A stretch of 64,000 bases of DNA from Prostheceraeus crozeri (Eukaryota > Platyhelminthes > Polycladida > Euryleptidae). The position numbers and the translations under genes were made by a program. Below are positions 30,845-39,274 of the stretch, in pieces. Numbering within the stretch: position 1 is the stretch's first letter; every line of letters begins with the position of its first letter. The notes beneath the pieces were generated by a model, which saw nothing but the letters and a program-made list of their open reading frames with translations, was not told where the DNA came from and searched no databases. The stretch covers positions 1-64,000 of the forward strand of contig CAJQUW010010377.1 of assembly GCA_907163375.1 (NCBI GenBank), read 5' to 3'.

Positions 30845-31300
30845 TTAGAAGTTATAGCAGCGTCGTCGTTTAGCGCCTGATGAATGATTAGAGCCTCCGC
30901 GACGTTTGCGTGAATGCCTTTTGACTGAAGATCGCACCTTACCAGCTACGCGATGTTTCCTCCTTCCTTTATTCATTCGTTTAGGTAATTTCTTTCCTTG
31001 AGTAACACCAGCAAAGGTCTGCTTCAATGTTTTTAAACCGCGTTCCTTCCCACGATTCAACAAACTGCTCTTAAAACTTCTACCTCTGGAAAGATCACTA
31101 GCAACATCACCAGCAAAGCCAACGACATTACTTAAAACATTTCGTTTTAAAGATCTACCGACATTGGATATGAGAGGTGCTACAACAGATTTCAGTGCAC
31201 CAAGTATGCTACCTCCACGTTGGCGGCGAGCGCCGATGTAAATTTGTCCTCCACCACTTACATAGGAGGGTCGTGAATAAAATGAGGCAGTTGGATTCAT
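30845..31300 (-). CDS. pVI/pX-like minor virion protein (E1)
   Basis: The product is 151 residues and strongly basic. A Gly-rich N-terminus (SYVSGGGQIYIGARRQRGG) is followed by an amphipathic segment, GSILGALKSVVAPLISNVG, then a DVASDLSRGRSFKSSL stretch and an Arg/Lys-rich tail (KRHSRKRRGG). This organisation is like adenovirus pX/pVI-type proteins, which bind DNA or membranes and are cut by the viral protease. Gly-Gly sites (SGGGQ, QRGGS) could be protease targets. It sits directly upstream of the capsid gene. Assignment is from composition and synteny. Confidence 0.6.
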   Translation of the reverse strand: MNPTASFYSRPSYVSGGGQIYIGARRQRGGSILGALKSVVAPLISNVGRSLKRNVLSNVVGFAGDVASDLSRGRSFKSSLLNRGKERGLKTLKQTFAGVTQGKKLPKRMNKGRRKHRVAGKVRSSVKRHSRKRRGGSNHSSGAKRRRCYNF

Positions 31301-31341
31301 AGCTCAAACCCTAAACATTGTTAGTTACAACTTTGCATGAA

Positions 31342-32423
31342 TCACTGTCGATCACTTAGATGAAAGATGTCGGCACGACGCATCCAAGAGTTCATACTTG
31401 AAGGATAACCAGTCCATTTAACAAGACACCATTCTTCACCTTGCCGTTTTTTACATCGAATGATTTTCTCTACCAAATATGTTTCACTTTCAGTGACTAC
31501 CTCAATCTCATCGCGGTAAAAGCTACCCTCAATTTCTTCATTATCGTAATCTTTCAACTTGTAGGTGGTCGGAGAGTCTTTTTGATTAATCCTTGATACT
31601 GTAAATACCTCCTCTGTCCAATTCGGAAGGTACCCTTTAGCAAAAACACTTTTCACTTTTGAGATACGAACTTTATCACCAATTTTCACATCACTTTTCA
31701 CATGAGTGCGTTTACGTTGGAATGATTCGCGCACTTTATCTACATTGTCAGCATTTACATCTACTGGTCTGAGTCCAATAGAACGATGGATAGAGTGATT
31801 GTAGGCATGGAGTGTATCTTGTAGAACCTTTGTCCAATTTTGTGTCAAGTTGGCAGTAAAATGTCGCCACAAGCGATTTTTTAATGTGCGAGTAAAACGT
31901 TCAACGAGTGCAGCTTTATAAGCACTCTTTACACTAAACAACTCAATGTCATGCCTCTCAAATAATCTTGTCACATGCTGATTTTCAAACTCTTTTCCTT
32001 GATCACTCTGAATTCTTTTTGGAATGCGACCTTCTCGAAAAATTGTTTGGAATGCTTTTGCTACTCCTTTCCCTTCTTCAGTTTTTAAAGGTTGAGCCCA
32101 CGCATAACGCGAGAAAATATCAATGACGGTTAAAATAAAATTATTGCCCGAGTTATGTTTTGAAATGGAGACAACATCACACAAATCTGCTTGCCACTGT
32201 TCATCGATGTCATGAACAATATAATGGCGGGTGCGGTACTTCTTTTTCGCTTGTTTGTGGAGTGTATAGGTAGCCTGACCCTTTAACCATCGTTTCACTT
32301 GTGATTGCGGAAGACCACTCGCTTTTGATAATTTCTTGATAGATGCAAATCCTGCCGGATGTTTTACATCATAATAGATTGACTTCAAACGTTCAGTCGA
32401 TGACGACTGACTTTTTTCTCCTT
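31342..32423 (-). CDS. int: Retroviral-type integrase with chromodomain (E1)
   Basis: The open frame starts after TGA at 32425-32427. The DDE core has WQADLCDV, SDQGKEFEN and a Glu in ALVERFTRTLKNRL. A GDKVRISKVKSVF DNA-binding barrel follows, then a C-terminal chromodomain (VEKIIRCKKRQGEEWCLVKWTGYPSS). It inserts element DNA and yields 6-bp duplications. There is no Met before the catalytic core; the first Met lies near the C-terminus. Expression therefore needs an upstream exon, a frame change from the Cys-rich ORF, or a non-ATG start. No HHCC finger is seen in this frame. An A6 run links it to the overlapping Cys-rich frame. Confidence 0.88.
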
Positions 32424-32597
32424 CTCATCTTTTTGTTTTCTTGCCTTTCTACATTTACAACAACTGCAGCATTTAGCTTTAGCGGTTTTGCGATCGTGTT
32501 CACATTGCTTAGGGGTTTCATTGTGAGAGCTGGCGCAGCAAGTGCAAGTGACAACGACATTCACCTCTGGCGGCTCATTACATGGCAAGCAACACAT
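32385..32597 (-). CDS. Small Cys-rich zinc-binding-like ORF upstream of integrase
   Basis: The ORF encodes 70 residues from ATG 32597, with about a dozen Cys in CCLPCNEPP, CTCCASSH and CCSCCKCRK clusters and a basic end (RKARKQKDEKEKK). Its 3' part overlaps the 5' part of the integrase frame, which is in the -1 register. An AAA AAA GTC stretch near 32412-32420 lies at the overlap. It may provide the missing N-terminal metal-binding domain of integrase through frameshifting, or be a separate small protein. Which is true cannot be told from sequence. Confidence 0.5.
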   Translation of the reverse strand: MCCLPCNEPPEVNVVVTCTCCASSHNETPKQCEHDRKTAKAKCCSCCKCRKARKQKDEKEKKVSRHRLNV

Positions 32598-32607
32598 CTG
32601 CTTCGTA

Positions 32608-33300
32608 TTAATAGTCTGAGAACATGTATTTCCTGGGAGGAGCTGTTTTACGTTTTCCTTTTAGTAGTTTTAGTGGCGATGTAGATCTACGTCGAGTTCT
32701 TCCTCTTGTTTGCTTAGTGAGTGTGGGAGGGGATGTAGCAGGTGACGTCTTAAACCAATTTGTTGGCATTTTCATCGTCTGAAGCATTGGAGCAGTAGCC
32801 ACTGTTGAATCAAGTTCTTTCAATGTCTCATTATTCAAAGCAAATTTTGGTACATTATGCTTTTTCAATAGTTTAAGAAAGTATGACCAACCAGGTGGAA
32901 CATAGCCCTGACGGCGCTTTCTACGTGTCGCATACTGAATCAAGTCTTCATAACGTGAAGCATCAATCACTTTATTTTCATCTGTAATGATTTCTCCTCT
33001 ATCATTTACATTGAGATGGGGTTCAATACTGTTGAAAAGAGATATGGCATGTGCGCGAGATGCTAAAGGTGTAGCAGTCGATACAGAGTCACGCATCTTA
33101 TTCTTCAAGTTTTTCAATTGCTCAACAGTTTCCGATTGTAATAATACAGCACGATGTGGATCTTTGATGTGAACATTTTGCTGATAATCTATTTCTTTCC
33201 TATACATTTGATTTGCAAGAGGTTGCTTTACTTGCTGCATGGCAGTCAATTGTACATATTCATCCTGAGGAATAACAATCATGCGAGAATAAGAACTCAT
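32608..33300 (-). CDS. Conserved Polinton-type virion-associated protein (E1)
   Basis: The product is 230 residues. The N-terminus has IVIPQDEYVQL. The middle is charged and helical (LKNLKNKMRDSV) and is followed by DENKVIDASRYEDLIQYATRRKRR and a PPGWSYFLKLLKK block. The C-terminal tail is Ser/Thr/Arg/Lys-rich (GRTRRRSTSPLKLLKGKRK), suggesting nucleic-acid contact. The E2 protein at 37421 has a comparable layout and may be its counterpart. The stop of the ATPase gene overlaps this start (ATGA). No defined function; a capsid-associated or cement role is inferred from location. Confidence 0.6.
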   Translation of the reverse strand: MSSYSRMIVIPQDEYVQLTAMQQVKQPLANQMYRKEIDYQQNVHIKDPHRAVLLQSETVEQLKNLKNKMRDSVSTATPLASRAHAISLFNSIEPHLNVNDRGEIITDENKVIDASRYEDLIQYATRRKRRQGYVPPGWSYFLKLLKKHNVPKFALNNETLKELDSTVATAPMLQTMKMPTNWFKTSPATSPPTLTKQTRGRTRRRSTSPLKLLKGKRKTAPPRKYMFSDY

Positions 33301-33914
33301 AGTTTGTAGATAATCATGGGAGTTTTCAAAATATCACTTCGAAATCTAAATTCTTCCGGACACTCTTGCGTAAAGTCAATGAATAAGTAACCGTATGGTT
33401 TTTCAGTAGCTGCTTGAAAAATTTCAATTAAGGCTTTTGATCCTCTGGGTGCAACTTGTCGCGCTAAAATTTCAAATTGACTTTTATCTCGCGGATTCTT
33501 GAAAACAGCATAATAGTGTGTATTCAGGTTTCGTGTACGAGCTTCTTTTCCATCAGGAAACAAATTTTGTGTGATATAGATGATAAAACACCTTTTATGA
33601 TGTGCTGCACGAGTGAACATATCTGTAACATCTTTTGAATTCTTACTTTCTTTTAATAAATCATCCAATACAACAACATCATTAGACTGAAGTTTATCCA
33701 CTGGAATAATTCCTTCATGTCGAATAAAGTTGCGACTTTGCAATTCCTGAAACAGCGACGGTTGATAAATACCATAACACCAAATCACTCGATTGATAGG
33801 TTCCTTAAACAACTCCCTTCTTTTATCCAATAAATTCAGCGTGAAAACAGTTTTACCTGCATGAGATGGACCTGATACAGTCAGAACTTTATCACATTGA
33901 AGTCTGAAATCCAT
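33297..33914 (-). CDS. FtsK/HerA-type genome packaging ATPase (E1)
   Basis: The product is about 205 residues from ATG 33914. It has Walker A GPSHAGKTVF about 14 residues in, an aromatic stretch VIWCYGIYQPS, Walker B DVVVLDDLL, and a sensor-type IIYITQNLF. This is the A32-like packaging ATPase common to Polintons and related viruses. It drives DNA into the procapsid. The longer frame upstream to 33962 lacks an ATG and overlaps the next gene's 3' end. The gene is intact and sits in a tight minus-strand cluster. Confidence 0.85.
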   Translation of the reverse strand: MDFRLQCDKVLTVSGPSHAGKTVFTLNLLDKRRELFKEPINRVIWCYGIYQPSLFQELQSRNFIRHEGIIPVDKLQSNDVVVLDDLLKESKNSKDVTDMFTRAAHHKRCFIIYITQNLFPDGKEARTRNLNTHYYAVFKNPRDKSQFEILARQVAPRGSKALIEIFQAATEKPYGYLFIDFTQECPEEFRFRSDILKTPMIIYKL

Positions 33915-33945
33915 TTTATTACTTTGAGATTCAACATTTGCATAA

Positions 33946-34296
33946 TTAACGCTTAGAGCCAAAGATATTACCCAATAGGTTGCCCACGGCAGGAGCTATC
34001 ATTGGAAGTATTGCTGAAAGGAAACCGCCCTTTTGTGTTAGAGTTTTCCTCTTTCTTTGAAGGGTGACTTTAGGATTGGAGATGAAACGCAATTTTGTGG
34101 CATATCGCTTAAGTAACTTTCGTTGTTTTGGCGCTAATTTCTTCGTCCTCAACTTTCTGACATGGGAAATAATTTCACGAATGAATTTATCGTTGGCATG
34201 CCGTATAGCATTGTATCGCTGATTTGCTTTCATTCGTCGGAGAGCTTGAATGGCTGAAGAAAACTTTGAAGACTTTTGACTTTTACGTTTCGCCAT
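33946..34296 (-). CDS. Small basic protein with hydrophobic C-terminus (E1)
   Basis: The product is 116 residues. The first two-thirds are very basic (KRKSQKSSKFSSAIQALRR, RKLRTKKLAPKQRKLLKR). The end is a hydrophobic helix, QKGGFLSAILPMIAPAVGNL. The E2 protein at 51020 has the same GG-hydrophobic signature. Such proteins are recurrent in invertebrate Polintons and resemble adenovirus core or membrane-lytic peptides. GG before the hydrophobic helix may be a protease site. Assignment is by composition. Confidence 0.6.
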   Translation of the reverse strand: MAKRKSQKSSKFSSAIQALRRMKANQRYNAIRHANDKFIREIISHVRKLRTKKLAPKQRKLLKRYATKLRFISNPKVTLQRKRKTLTQKGGFLSAILPMIAPAVGNLLGNIFGSKR

Positions 34297-34347
34297 TTTC
34301 CGTGTTAGTCTTTGCTAAAACCTATCTTTACCACATTTGCATAGGTA

Positions 34348-34671
34348 CTAACTATTGCGACATAAGTGACAATCGAAATGAGCAATATCACAGTGGTTAC
34401 ATTTGCAAAGTTGAATGCAATTACGTATGAAACAGCGTTGACAAAAAGCGTGCTTACATCTCTTGAAGATGCGCTTTTCATTTCCATCCCTTCGCTTACA
34501 TACATCACAACACATAGTTTCACCGTTACTGATGTCTATAGCAAGTCTTTTTGAAGATATGAATTTGCTAGCCCTTTCTAAATAATAGACGCATGTACAG
34601 AAGGAATATACTTCGAGAGTGAGCAGACATAGCTCGAAAACCAGTTGTGCTACAATCAAGTACCACTGCAT
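34348..34671 (-). CDS. Membrane-anchored RING-like protein (E1)
   Basis: The product is 107 residues; ATG at 34671 is preferred over an upstream TTG. A hydrophobic N-terminal segment (LIVAQLVFELCLLTLEVYSF) could be a signal anchor. The C-terminal half has spaced Cys/His: CCDVCKRR, RCKHAFCQRC, CKCNHC and CHLC, which fits a RING-type zinc module. Viral RING proteins are often ubiquitin ligases, but no partner is indicated. A second, shorter RING-like ORF lies at 35732. Confidence 0.55.
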   Translation of the reverse strand: MQWYLIVAQLVFELCLLTLEVYSFCTCVYYLERASKFISSKRLAIDISNGETMCCDVCKRRDGNEKRIFKRCKHAFCQRCFIRNCIQLCKCNHCDIAHFDCHLCRNS

Positions 34672-34764
34672 TTTCAATTTTTCTTCATGGAAAGTTGAAT
34701 GTGAATATCTGAAATCGCTTCAATCACTAGACTGCTACCATGATGGTTAAATGCGTTAAGACGT

Positions 34765-35082
34765 TCAGCAATTTTTATCATGTCTTTTAAAAAATTCTTC
34801 GGGGTGATCTACCACTTCCATTGAATAAGAAGCAAAATGGAAAGAGCGACTTTCCACCACTTCCTTTCCAAAATGACTAAACTTAATTTTCGCAACTAAT
34901 CGCGCCATGACAATGCTATCAGAGAATGTATTCATTAACTCTAGAAATAGAGTGCTAGCATCATCGACCACTGCTTCGATGTCGGTCTCATCTTTATGAA
35001 AATTTATCACATAATCTTGAACAGCTCCTTTTAAACTTTGCCTATGAAAATGTAATGTTCCGCAGTCGTTTGAGAAAGACAT
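34765..35082 (-). CDS. Hypothetical protein (E1)
   Basis: The product is 105 residues from an ATG. It contains FHRQSLKGAVQDYVINF, an acidic segment DETDIEAVVDDAS, and a C-terminal SRSFHFASYSMEVVDHPEEFFKRH. The last block is reminiscent of a segment found near the N-terminus of some invertebrate Polinton-type PolB proteins, but that is a loose impression. It lies in the minus-strand block between the RING-like and exonuclease-like genes. Function unknown. Confidence 0.5.
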   Translation of the reverse strand: MSFSNDCGTLHFHRQSLKGAVQDYVINFHKDETDIEAVVDDASTLFLELMNTFSDSIVMARLVAKIKFSHFGKEVVESRSFHFASYSMEVVDHPEEFFKRHDKNC

Positions 35083-35169
35083 GATCGCCCTTTATCTAAC
35101 CAATCCACTGCATGAAAACAACAACTCTTCTCATAGTAACATTTATTGAATAACGGTAACAAGCATGCA

Positions 35170-35679
35170 TTATAAATCAATGGTTTGAAAGAGATAAAAT
35201 AGATACAGCTGGTAACTATCATACAGCGAGCAATGATAACCATACAGGACTTTGGCAGTGCTGAGGTAAGGAGGAAAGAAGCATTGGTTATGAACGTAGC
35301 TACTACAACGAACAGACAAAATAGGAACAGACAAATCCTTAAAACGTTTCGTGACTTCATGATAATGTTGATTCACTCTACTATCCCAAGGTGGGAGCAA
35401 AATATCATCAATGATTAGATTGGGAAATACTTTCCTTTCCTTACCAGGATTATTACAAAAGATGCGTATAACATTGAAAGCAGCTAACCATCGTTTAAAG
35501 TCAATAAGAAGAGCACTCTCACAAGAAAAGCCATAGTCTTGCAAATATTTCAGATTAAGTCCATGAATGTGTTTTCTCGCCCATTGATCAACATTGGGAT
35601 TGCAGTTGGCATGTTGATATGTCCAATTGTTCATAGCAATAGCACTGAGCTCCTGTACAGGTTCACCCTCACAATCCAT
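35170..35679 (-). CDS. DnaQ-like (DEDD) exonuclease-like protein (E1)
   Basis: The product is 169 residues. The N-terminal MDCEGEPVQELSAI carries a D-x-E of the kind that starts DEDD exonucleases. It is followed by VDQWARKHIHGLNLKYL, a CNNPGKERKVF block and DILLPPWDSR. The order matches a group of stand-alone exonuclease-like proteins seen in invertebrate genomes. If active, it could process viral DNA or RNA. A clear last catalytic Asp was not pinned down, so activity is uncertain. The hydrophobic C-terminus may be unrelated sequence. Confidence 0.5.
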   Translation of the reverse strand: MDCEGEPVQELSAIAMNNWTYQHANCNPNVDQWARKHIHGLNLKYLQDYGFSCESALLIDFKRWLAAFNVIRIFCNNPGKERKVFPNLIIDDILLPPWDSRVNQHYHEVTKRFKDLSVPILSVRCSSYVHNQCFFPPYLSTAKVLYGYHCSLYDSYQLYLFYLFQTIDL

Positions 35680-35731
35680 AAAAATGATGATAGCAGCCTA
35701 AAACGGAAATTTACACATCTAAGGAAACGTT

Positions 35732-35857
35732 CTATAACATATTACAAAATGAAGAATTACATCGATGCTTTTCACGACAAAATACACAAATGATATGATG
35801 GCAACGAAGAAGTAAAATGTATCTAATAAGACCACGTCTACGACACTCAAAGCACAT
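35732..35857 (-). CDS. Short RING-like ORF (E1)
   Basis: About 41 residues from ATG 35857: CFECRRRG, then LLLRCHHIICVFCREKHRC and a final SSFC. The Cys/His spacing fits a compact RING-like module resembling the 34348 gene. The frame is open further upstream (to 35980), but that part overlaps the coding 3' end of the interrupted gene. It is possibly a truncated paralogue. Low certainty because of its size. Confidence 0.35.
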   Translation of the reverse strand: MCFECRRRGLIRYILLLRCHHIICVFCREKHRCNSSFCNML

Positions 35858-35891
35858 AAGCGAATTGTCATAGGGTAGAGTTAGGAAAGGA

Positions 35892-36067
35892 CTAGTAATT
35901 CTCCTTCTTTGATTTGCGTTTTGATGCAGCATTCTTCTCCGGTTTGCGCTTCGTACCACTGCTGTTAAGGATTTGATCAATTATGTCATCCACGTTGGGT
36001 GGTTTTGGAATATATAGGATGGATTCCATATGCATGGAGAGAGAGACTATTTTATTATCCTTGTGTC
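35892..36067 (-). pseudogene. 3' part of the E1 gene cut by E2
   Basis: This is the distal coding piece of the gene whose 5' part lies at 54861-55465. Across the TGTGTC insertion site the minus-strand frame continues without a stop for about 55 codons to TAG at 35892-35894. The end is Lys/Arg/Ser-rich (KRKPEKNAASKRKSKK). The frame only makes sense in the pre-insertion E1, which supports E2 arriving after E1. Confidence 0.7.
36062..36067. repeat. Left target-site duplication of E2 (TGTGTC)
   Basis: TGTGTC precedes AGTAATGGGC here and follows the inverted end GCCCATTACT at 54861-54866. Confidence 0.92.
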
Positions 36068-36638
36068 AGTAATGGGCAAAAGACCGTTCCAGGACACCAT
36101 AAAATTCAAAAAATAGTATCTTTAAAAACTACATAAATTCATGAATTTAGACCCTTTTTCAGGTTTTTAAGACCTAAATACATGAATTTAGTCGTTTTTA
36201 AAGATACCGATTTTTCAAAAAATGGTACTTTTTAAATGGTCTAAATTCATGAATTTGAACCCTTTTTCAGGTTATGAAGACCTAAATTCACAAATTTGGG
36301 CGTTTTTAAAAATACCCAATTTCTAAATTTTTCAAAATCTCAAATTTGAGAATTACAAATTTTACTCCCAAAATCATGACCGTTCCAGGACACCGAAAAA
36401 AATCAGAAAAGTTAAGAATATCAAATTTGAGAATTACAATTTTTACCTTGTAAATCATGACCGTTCCAGGACACCGAAAATCATAAAAGTTGAGAATTTC
36501 AAATTCATGAATTTTATCCATCTTTCAGGTTTTTAAAATATATCATGTGACTAATAATATTTCTTTAAAAATGGAAGAAACAAAAGTGGAAGGAACTTCA
36601 GAAATGGAAGGAACCTCAAGAATATATCCTTCGTTATC
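36068..36638 (+). repeat. E2 left terminal inverted repeat
   Basis: Matches the reverse complement of 54292-54860. It contains internal subrepeats (CATGACCGTTCCAGGACACC, AAATTCATGAATTT and related phrases). The repeat extends past the ATG of the first E2 gene, so both ends carry its first codons. Confidence 0.9.
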
Positions 36639-37299
36639 ATATGAACGTAGTTCTACTTTAATGGACATTGAAAAGATTAACATTGAAAAAATGAACAAAG
36701 AAAAACACAAAGATAGAGTACGTTATATGAAAGATAAGGAATCTCAATTATTATTAAGATTAGAGCATTATAAAAAATTAAGAAAGAGATGAAGTAAAGT
36801 TAAGAATGTAACACAAGGAATTGGCATATTCTTAACAATAAGTTTAGGCGCTCTCACTATTGTTATATCTTCAGGTGTTTTAGTAATTCCAGTAGTTGCT
36901 ACAGCTTTAACAAGTACGGGTGTTTTTGCAACTTCACTTGTTACAATGTTAGATAAATCTTTAATAACTAAGAAACGAAAATCATTAAAAACTAAGCATT
37001 TACATATTAATGAAGTCTATGATAAACTACATTACTACTTTCAAAGAGTATGTGATGATAATGTTATTACGTTAGATGAGATTGAAAAATTTGATCAAAT
37101 AGCTAATGAAGTAAATCAAACCTTTCAATTACAGTCCGAAAAAGTTGATGATAAGAATAGACAGGATGGCAAAATTTCTAGTGATGGTAAAACTTTTACT
37201 GGTGGTAAAATTTCTAATGAAGAAAATGATAAAATTTTTTTAGAAGAGCTAAAAACTTTAAGCGAAAATTTAAGCAAAACTTTATTAAACAAAACTTAA
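36571..37299 (+). pseudogene. Membrane protein at E2 left end, one in-frame stop
   Basis: ATG 36571 follows TTTAAAA. The N-terminus is acidic and Lys-rich (KINIEKMNKEKHKDRVRYM). An in-frame TGA lies at 36790-36792. The same frame then continues with two hydrophobic segments (GIFLTISLGALTIVISSGVL and VVATALTSTGVFATSLVTM) and a soluble tail with NEVYDKLHYYFQRVCDD. Without the stop the product would be about 240 residues. Function unknown. Its first codons lie within the terminal repeat and are duplicated at the right end. Confidence 0.6.
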
Positions 37300-37420
37300 A
37301 ACGAGAAAACTTTAAACGAAAAGATGTCAAACAACAAAGCAATAAAAAAATAATTTGTTCAGTAAAATGTTTTTGTTGTATTCCAATGTTACCACAAAAT
37401 TCAAATATTATATTTTAAAA

Positions 37421-38245
37421 ATGGATAAAATTAGAGCTGATAATTTTAAAAGAATGAAACAATTAGAAGAGTTAATAAAACAAAGAAATATTATGAAAGA
37501 AAATCATCTTCAACATAGAATGATAAAAGCTGGTATTCAATCTGATATGTTTGAAAAAATGCAGCAAACCGAACAAGTAAAAACTGATTTTGAAAAAACT
37601 ATGAAACCATTTAAAACTCTTGAAAAAGAAAGTACAAATAATGATAAACAAATTGATATAACAGATCCAGAGCACAAAACTATATTAGATGACTATGGAT
37701 TACTAGAATCAAACATTAATAAGAAATTACCAAAATCTATGCAATTTGAACATTCTATTTCATTTATAGATGGAAAAACAATACCTAGATTTTATCTCGG
37801 TCAAAAAGAAATATTTCCACAACCTTTTCGAGGTTTAATTTTTTCACCAGATAAATCTCCTTTTAATTTAGATAGAAATTTTGTTAATCTTTTAAGAGGA
37901 GCAGATTTAAATAATTATGCTGTAGAAGATCTCATAAAATATAAAGCTATGTTAGACAGAGTTGGTGCAGTAAAATCTCTTAGACGTTATAAACAATTAG
38001 TAAATTTATTATCAACGGGAGTTAAAGTAGGGAAAGGTTTATCTGAAAAACAGAAAACAGAAACAACCATATTCTTACCAGATGATCCACAAGAATTACT
38101 AAATAGATTAAATATTTTAATATCTGCAATAAAAGAAGGACATAATTCTAGTTTTAATGAAATTCATGCTATATTGAAAAGACTGTTAGAAAAGAAGATT
38201 CTAAATGAAGAGGATTATAAAAGTATAACGAACCGAATGTTCTAG
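37421..38245 (+). CDS. Conserved Polinton-type structural/accessory protein (E2)
   Basis: About 274 residues from ATG 37421 (context TTTTAAAAATG). The N-terminal third is a charged coiled coil (RMKQLEELIKQRNIMKENH). The second half has PQPFRGLIFSPDKSPFNL, DLIKYKAMLDRVGAVKSLRRYKQLVNLL, a block common in Polinton proteins of unknown role. It may be the counterpart of the E1 32608 protein. The TAG stop lies at the edge of a GC-rich palindrome (GGGCTTCGCCC). It is intact. Confidence 0.65.
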   Translation: MDKIRADNFKRMKQLEELIKQRNIMKENHLQHRMIKAGIQSDMFEKMQQTEQVKTDFEKTMKPFKTLEKESTNNDKQIDITDPEHKTILDDYGLLESNINKKLPKSMQFEHSISFIDGKTIPRFYLGQKEIFPQPFRGLIFSPDKSPFNLDRNFVNLLRGADLNNYAVEDLIKYKAMLDRVGAVKSLRRYKQLVNLLSTGVKVGKGLSEKQKTETTIFLPDDPQELLNRLNILISAIKEGHNSSFNEIHAILKRLLEKKILNEEDYKSITNRMF

Positions 38246-38357
38246 GGCTTCGCCCGTAGCTGAAATATGTTGTTTCTAATTTTTATCTATGATTTTTATC
38301 TATGATTTTTATCTACGATTTTTATCTATAATATTTATTTAAAATCTTAACTAAAAA

Positions 38358-39146
38358 ATGTGTTCAGCAGATTTAGACAAAATTAATAATCATCTAGAAA
38401 ATCTAACAGAGATTTTGGGTTCATCAAAATTTAGTACGACGTTAAAAATTATAACAACTACTTCATCACACACTTGTAATTTAGAACCCATTCTACATTT
38501 GGAACAAAATAAAAATTATCAAATTGCATTGACTAGTTTCTCTACATTTAACACTATTCAAAATGTTATAAAAGATGTGAATGATCAATTTAGATATTCT
38601 ACTGATAAAGGCAAAACATGGAAAATATTAACTTTTCTTCCTGGTTCTTACGAAGTTGAATCAATATCAAATGAAATTAAGAGACATTTAGGTATACCAT
38701 TTAAAGATAAGAAACAATTACATTTTGCAGTTGAACCGGCAGTTAATAAATTTTCTCTTACTTTAGACGAAAATCATCAAGTTGATTTTAATCATGATAG
38801 ATCATTGTCAAAGCTATTAGGATTTAATAAACAAACCTATAGTCAAGGTTATCATTTAGGTGAGAAGATTCCAAAAATAACTGAAATAAATTCAATTGTT
38901 GTACATTGTGACATTATTGAAGGAGGATATATAAATGGTAAATTGTCAAATTTAATATTCAGTTTTCCAGCTTTTACTGTACCCATTGGTTATAGATTAA
39001 ATGTATTTCCACAAACATTAATATATTTTCCTATTACAAGAAAAACTATTAACAACATTAACATTAGAATCACTGATGAGAAAGGACAAGAAATAAATTT
39101 TGGAGGTGAAGAGATTATGATAGATCTTTTGGTTCGAGAGGTATAA
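38358..39146 (+). CDS. Penton-like minor capsid protein (E2)
   Basis: The product is 262 residues, intact, with start context CTAAAAAATG. Beta-rich pattern: YQIALTSFSTFNTIQNV, LPGSYEVESISNEIKRHLG, LSKLLGFNKQTYSQGYH, IVVHCDIIEGGYINGKLSN, and a C-terminal FPITRKTINNINIRITDEKG. The layout parallels the E1 proteins at 24844 and 26399, which share the LLGF and terminal strand blocks. A single-jelly-roll penton or vertex protein is the best guess; this is inference from family pattern and its place before the ATPase gene. Confidence 0.65.
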   Translation: MCSADLDKINNHLENLTEILGSSKFSTTLKIITTTSSHTCNLEPILHLEQNKNYQIALTSFSTFNTIQNVIKDVNDQFRYSTDKGKTWKILTFLPGSYEVESISNEIKRHLGIPFKDKKQLHFAVEPAVNKFSLTLDENHQVDFNHDRSLSKLLGFNKQTYSQGYHLGEKIPKITEINSIVVHCDIIEGGYINGKLSNLIFSFPAFTVPIGYRLNVFPQTLIYFPITRKTINNINIRITDEKGQEINFGGEEIMIDLLVREV

Positions 39147-39200
39147 ACTCCCGTTCGGGAGGTATAGACTCCCGTTCGAGAGGTATAAACTCCCACGCGA
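39136..39200 (+). repeat. Tandem small palindromes after the E2 penton-like gene
   Basis: Three units of about 20 bases alternate GAGGTATAAACTCCC with CTCCCGTTCGGGAG-type palindromes. The first overlaps the stop of the 38358 gene. They could form hairpins in the RNA 3' end. They belong to the family of GC-rich palindromes scattered through E2. Confidence 0.6.
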
Positions 39201-39274
39201 AGCTAGAGAAGTTTAATTTTCTTCTTCTTCTTTAAAAATAAAAATAAAATAAAAATAAATTTTTTTATTAAAAA

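Noticed and set aside
32405..32425. Canonical X XXY YYZ frameshift heptamer for E1 integrase
   Set aside because: The A6 run is in the wrong phase for the classic A AAA AAG. In phase it reads G AAA AAA. Frameshifting remains possible but is not supported by a textbook site.
39141..39200. CRISPR-like short array
   Set aside because: The units are about 20-base palindromes without variable spacers, in a eukaryotic virus-transposon. They belong to the E2 palindrome family.
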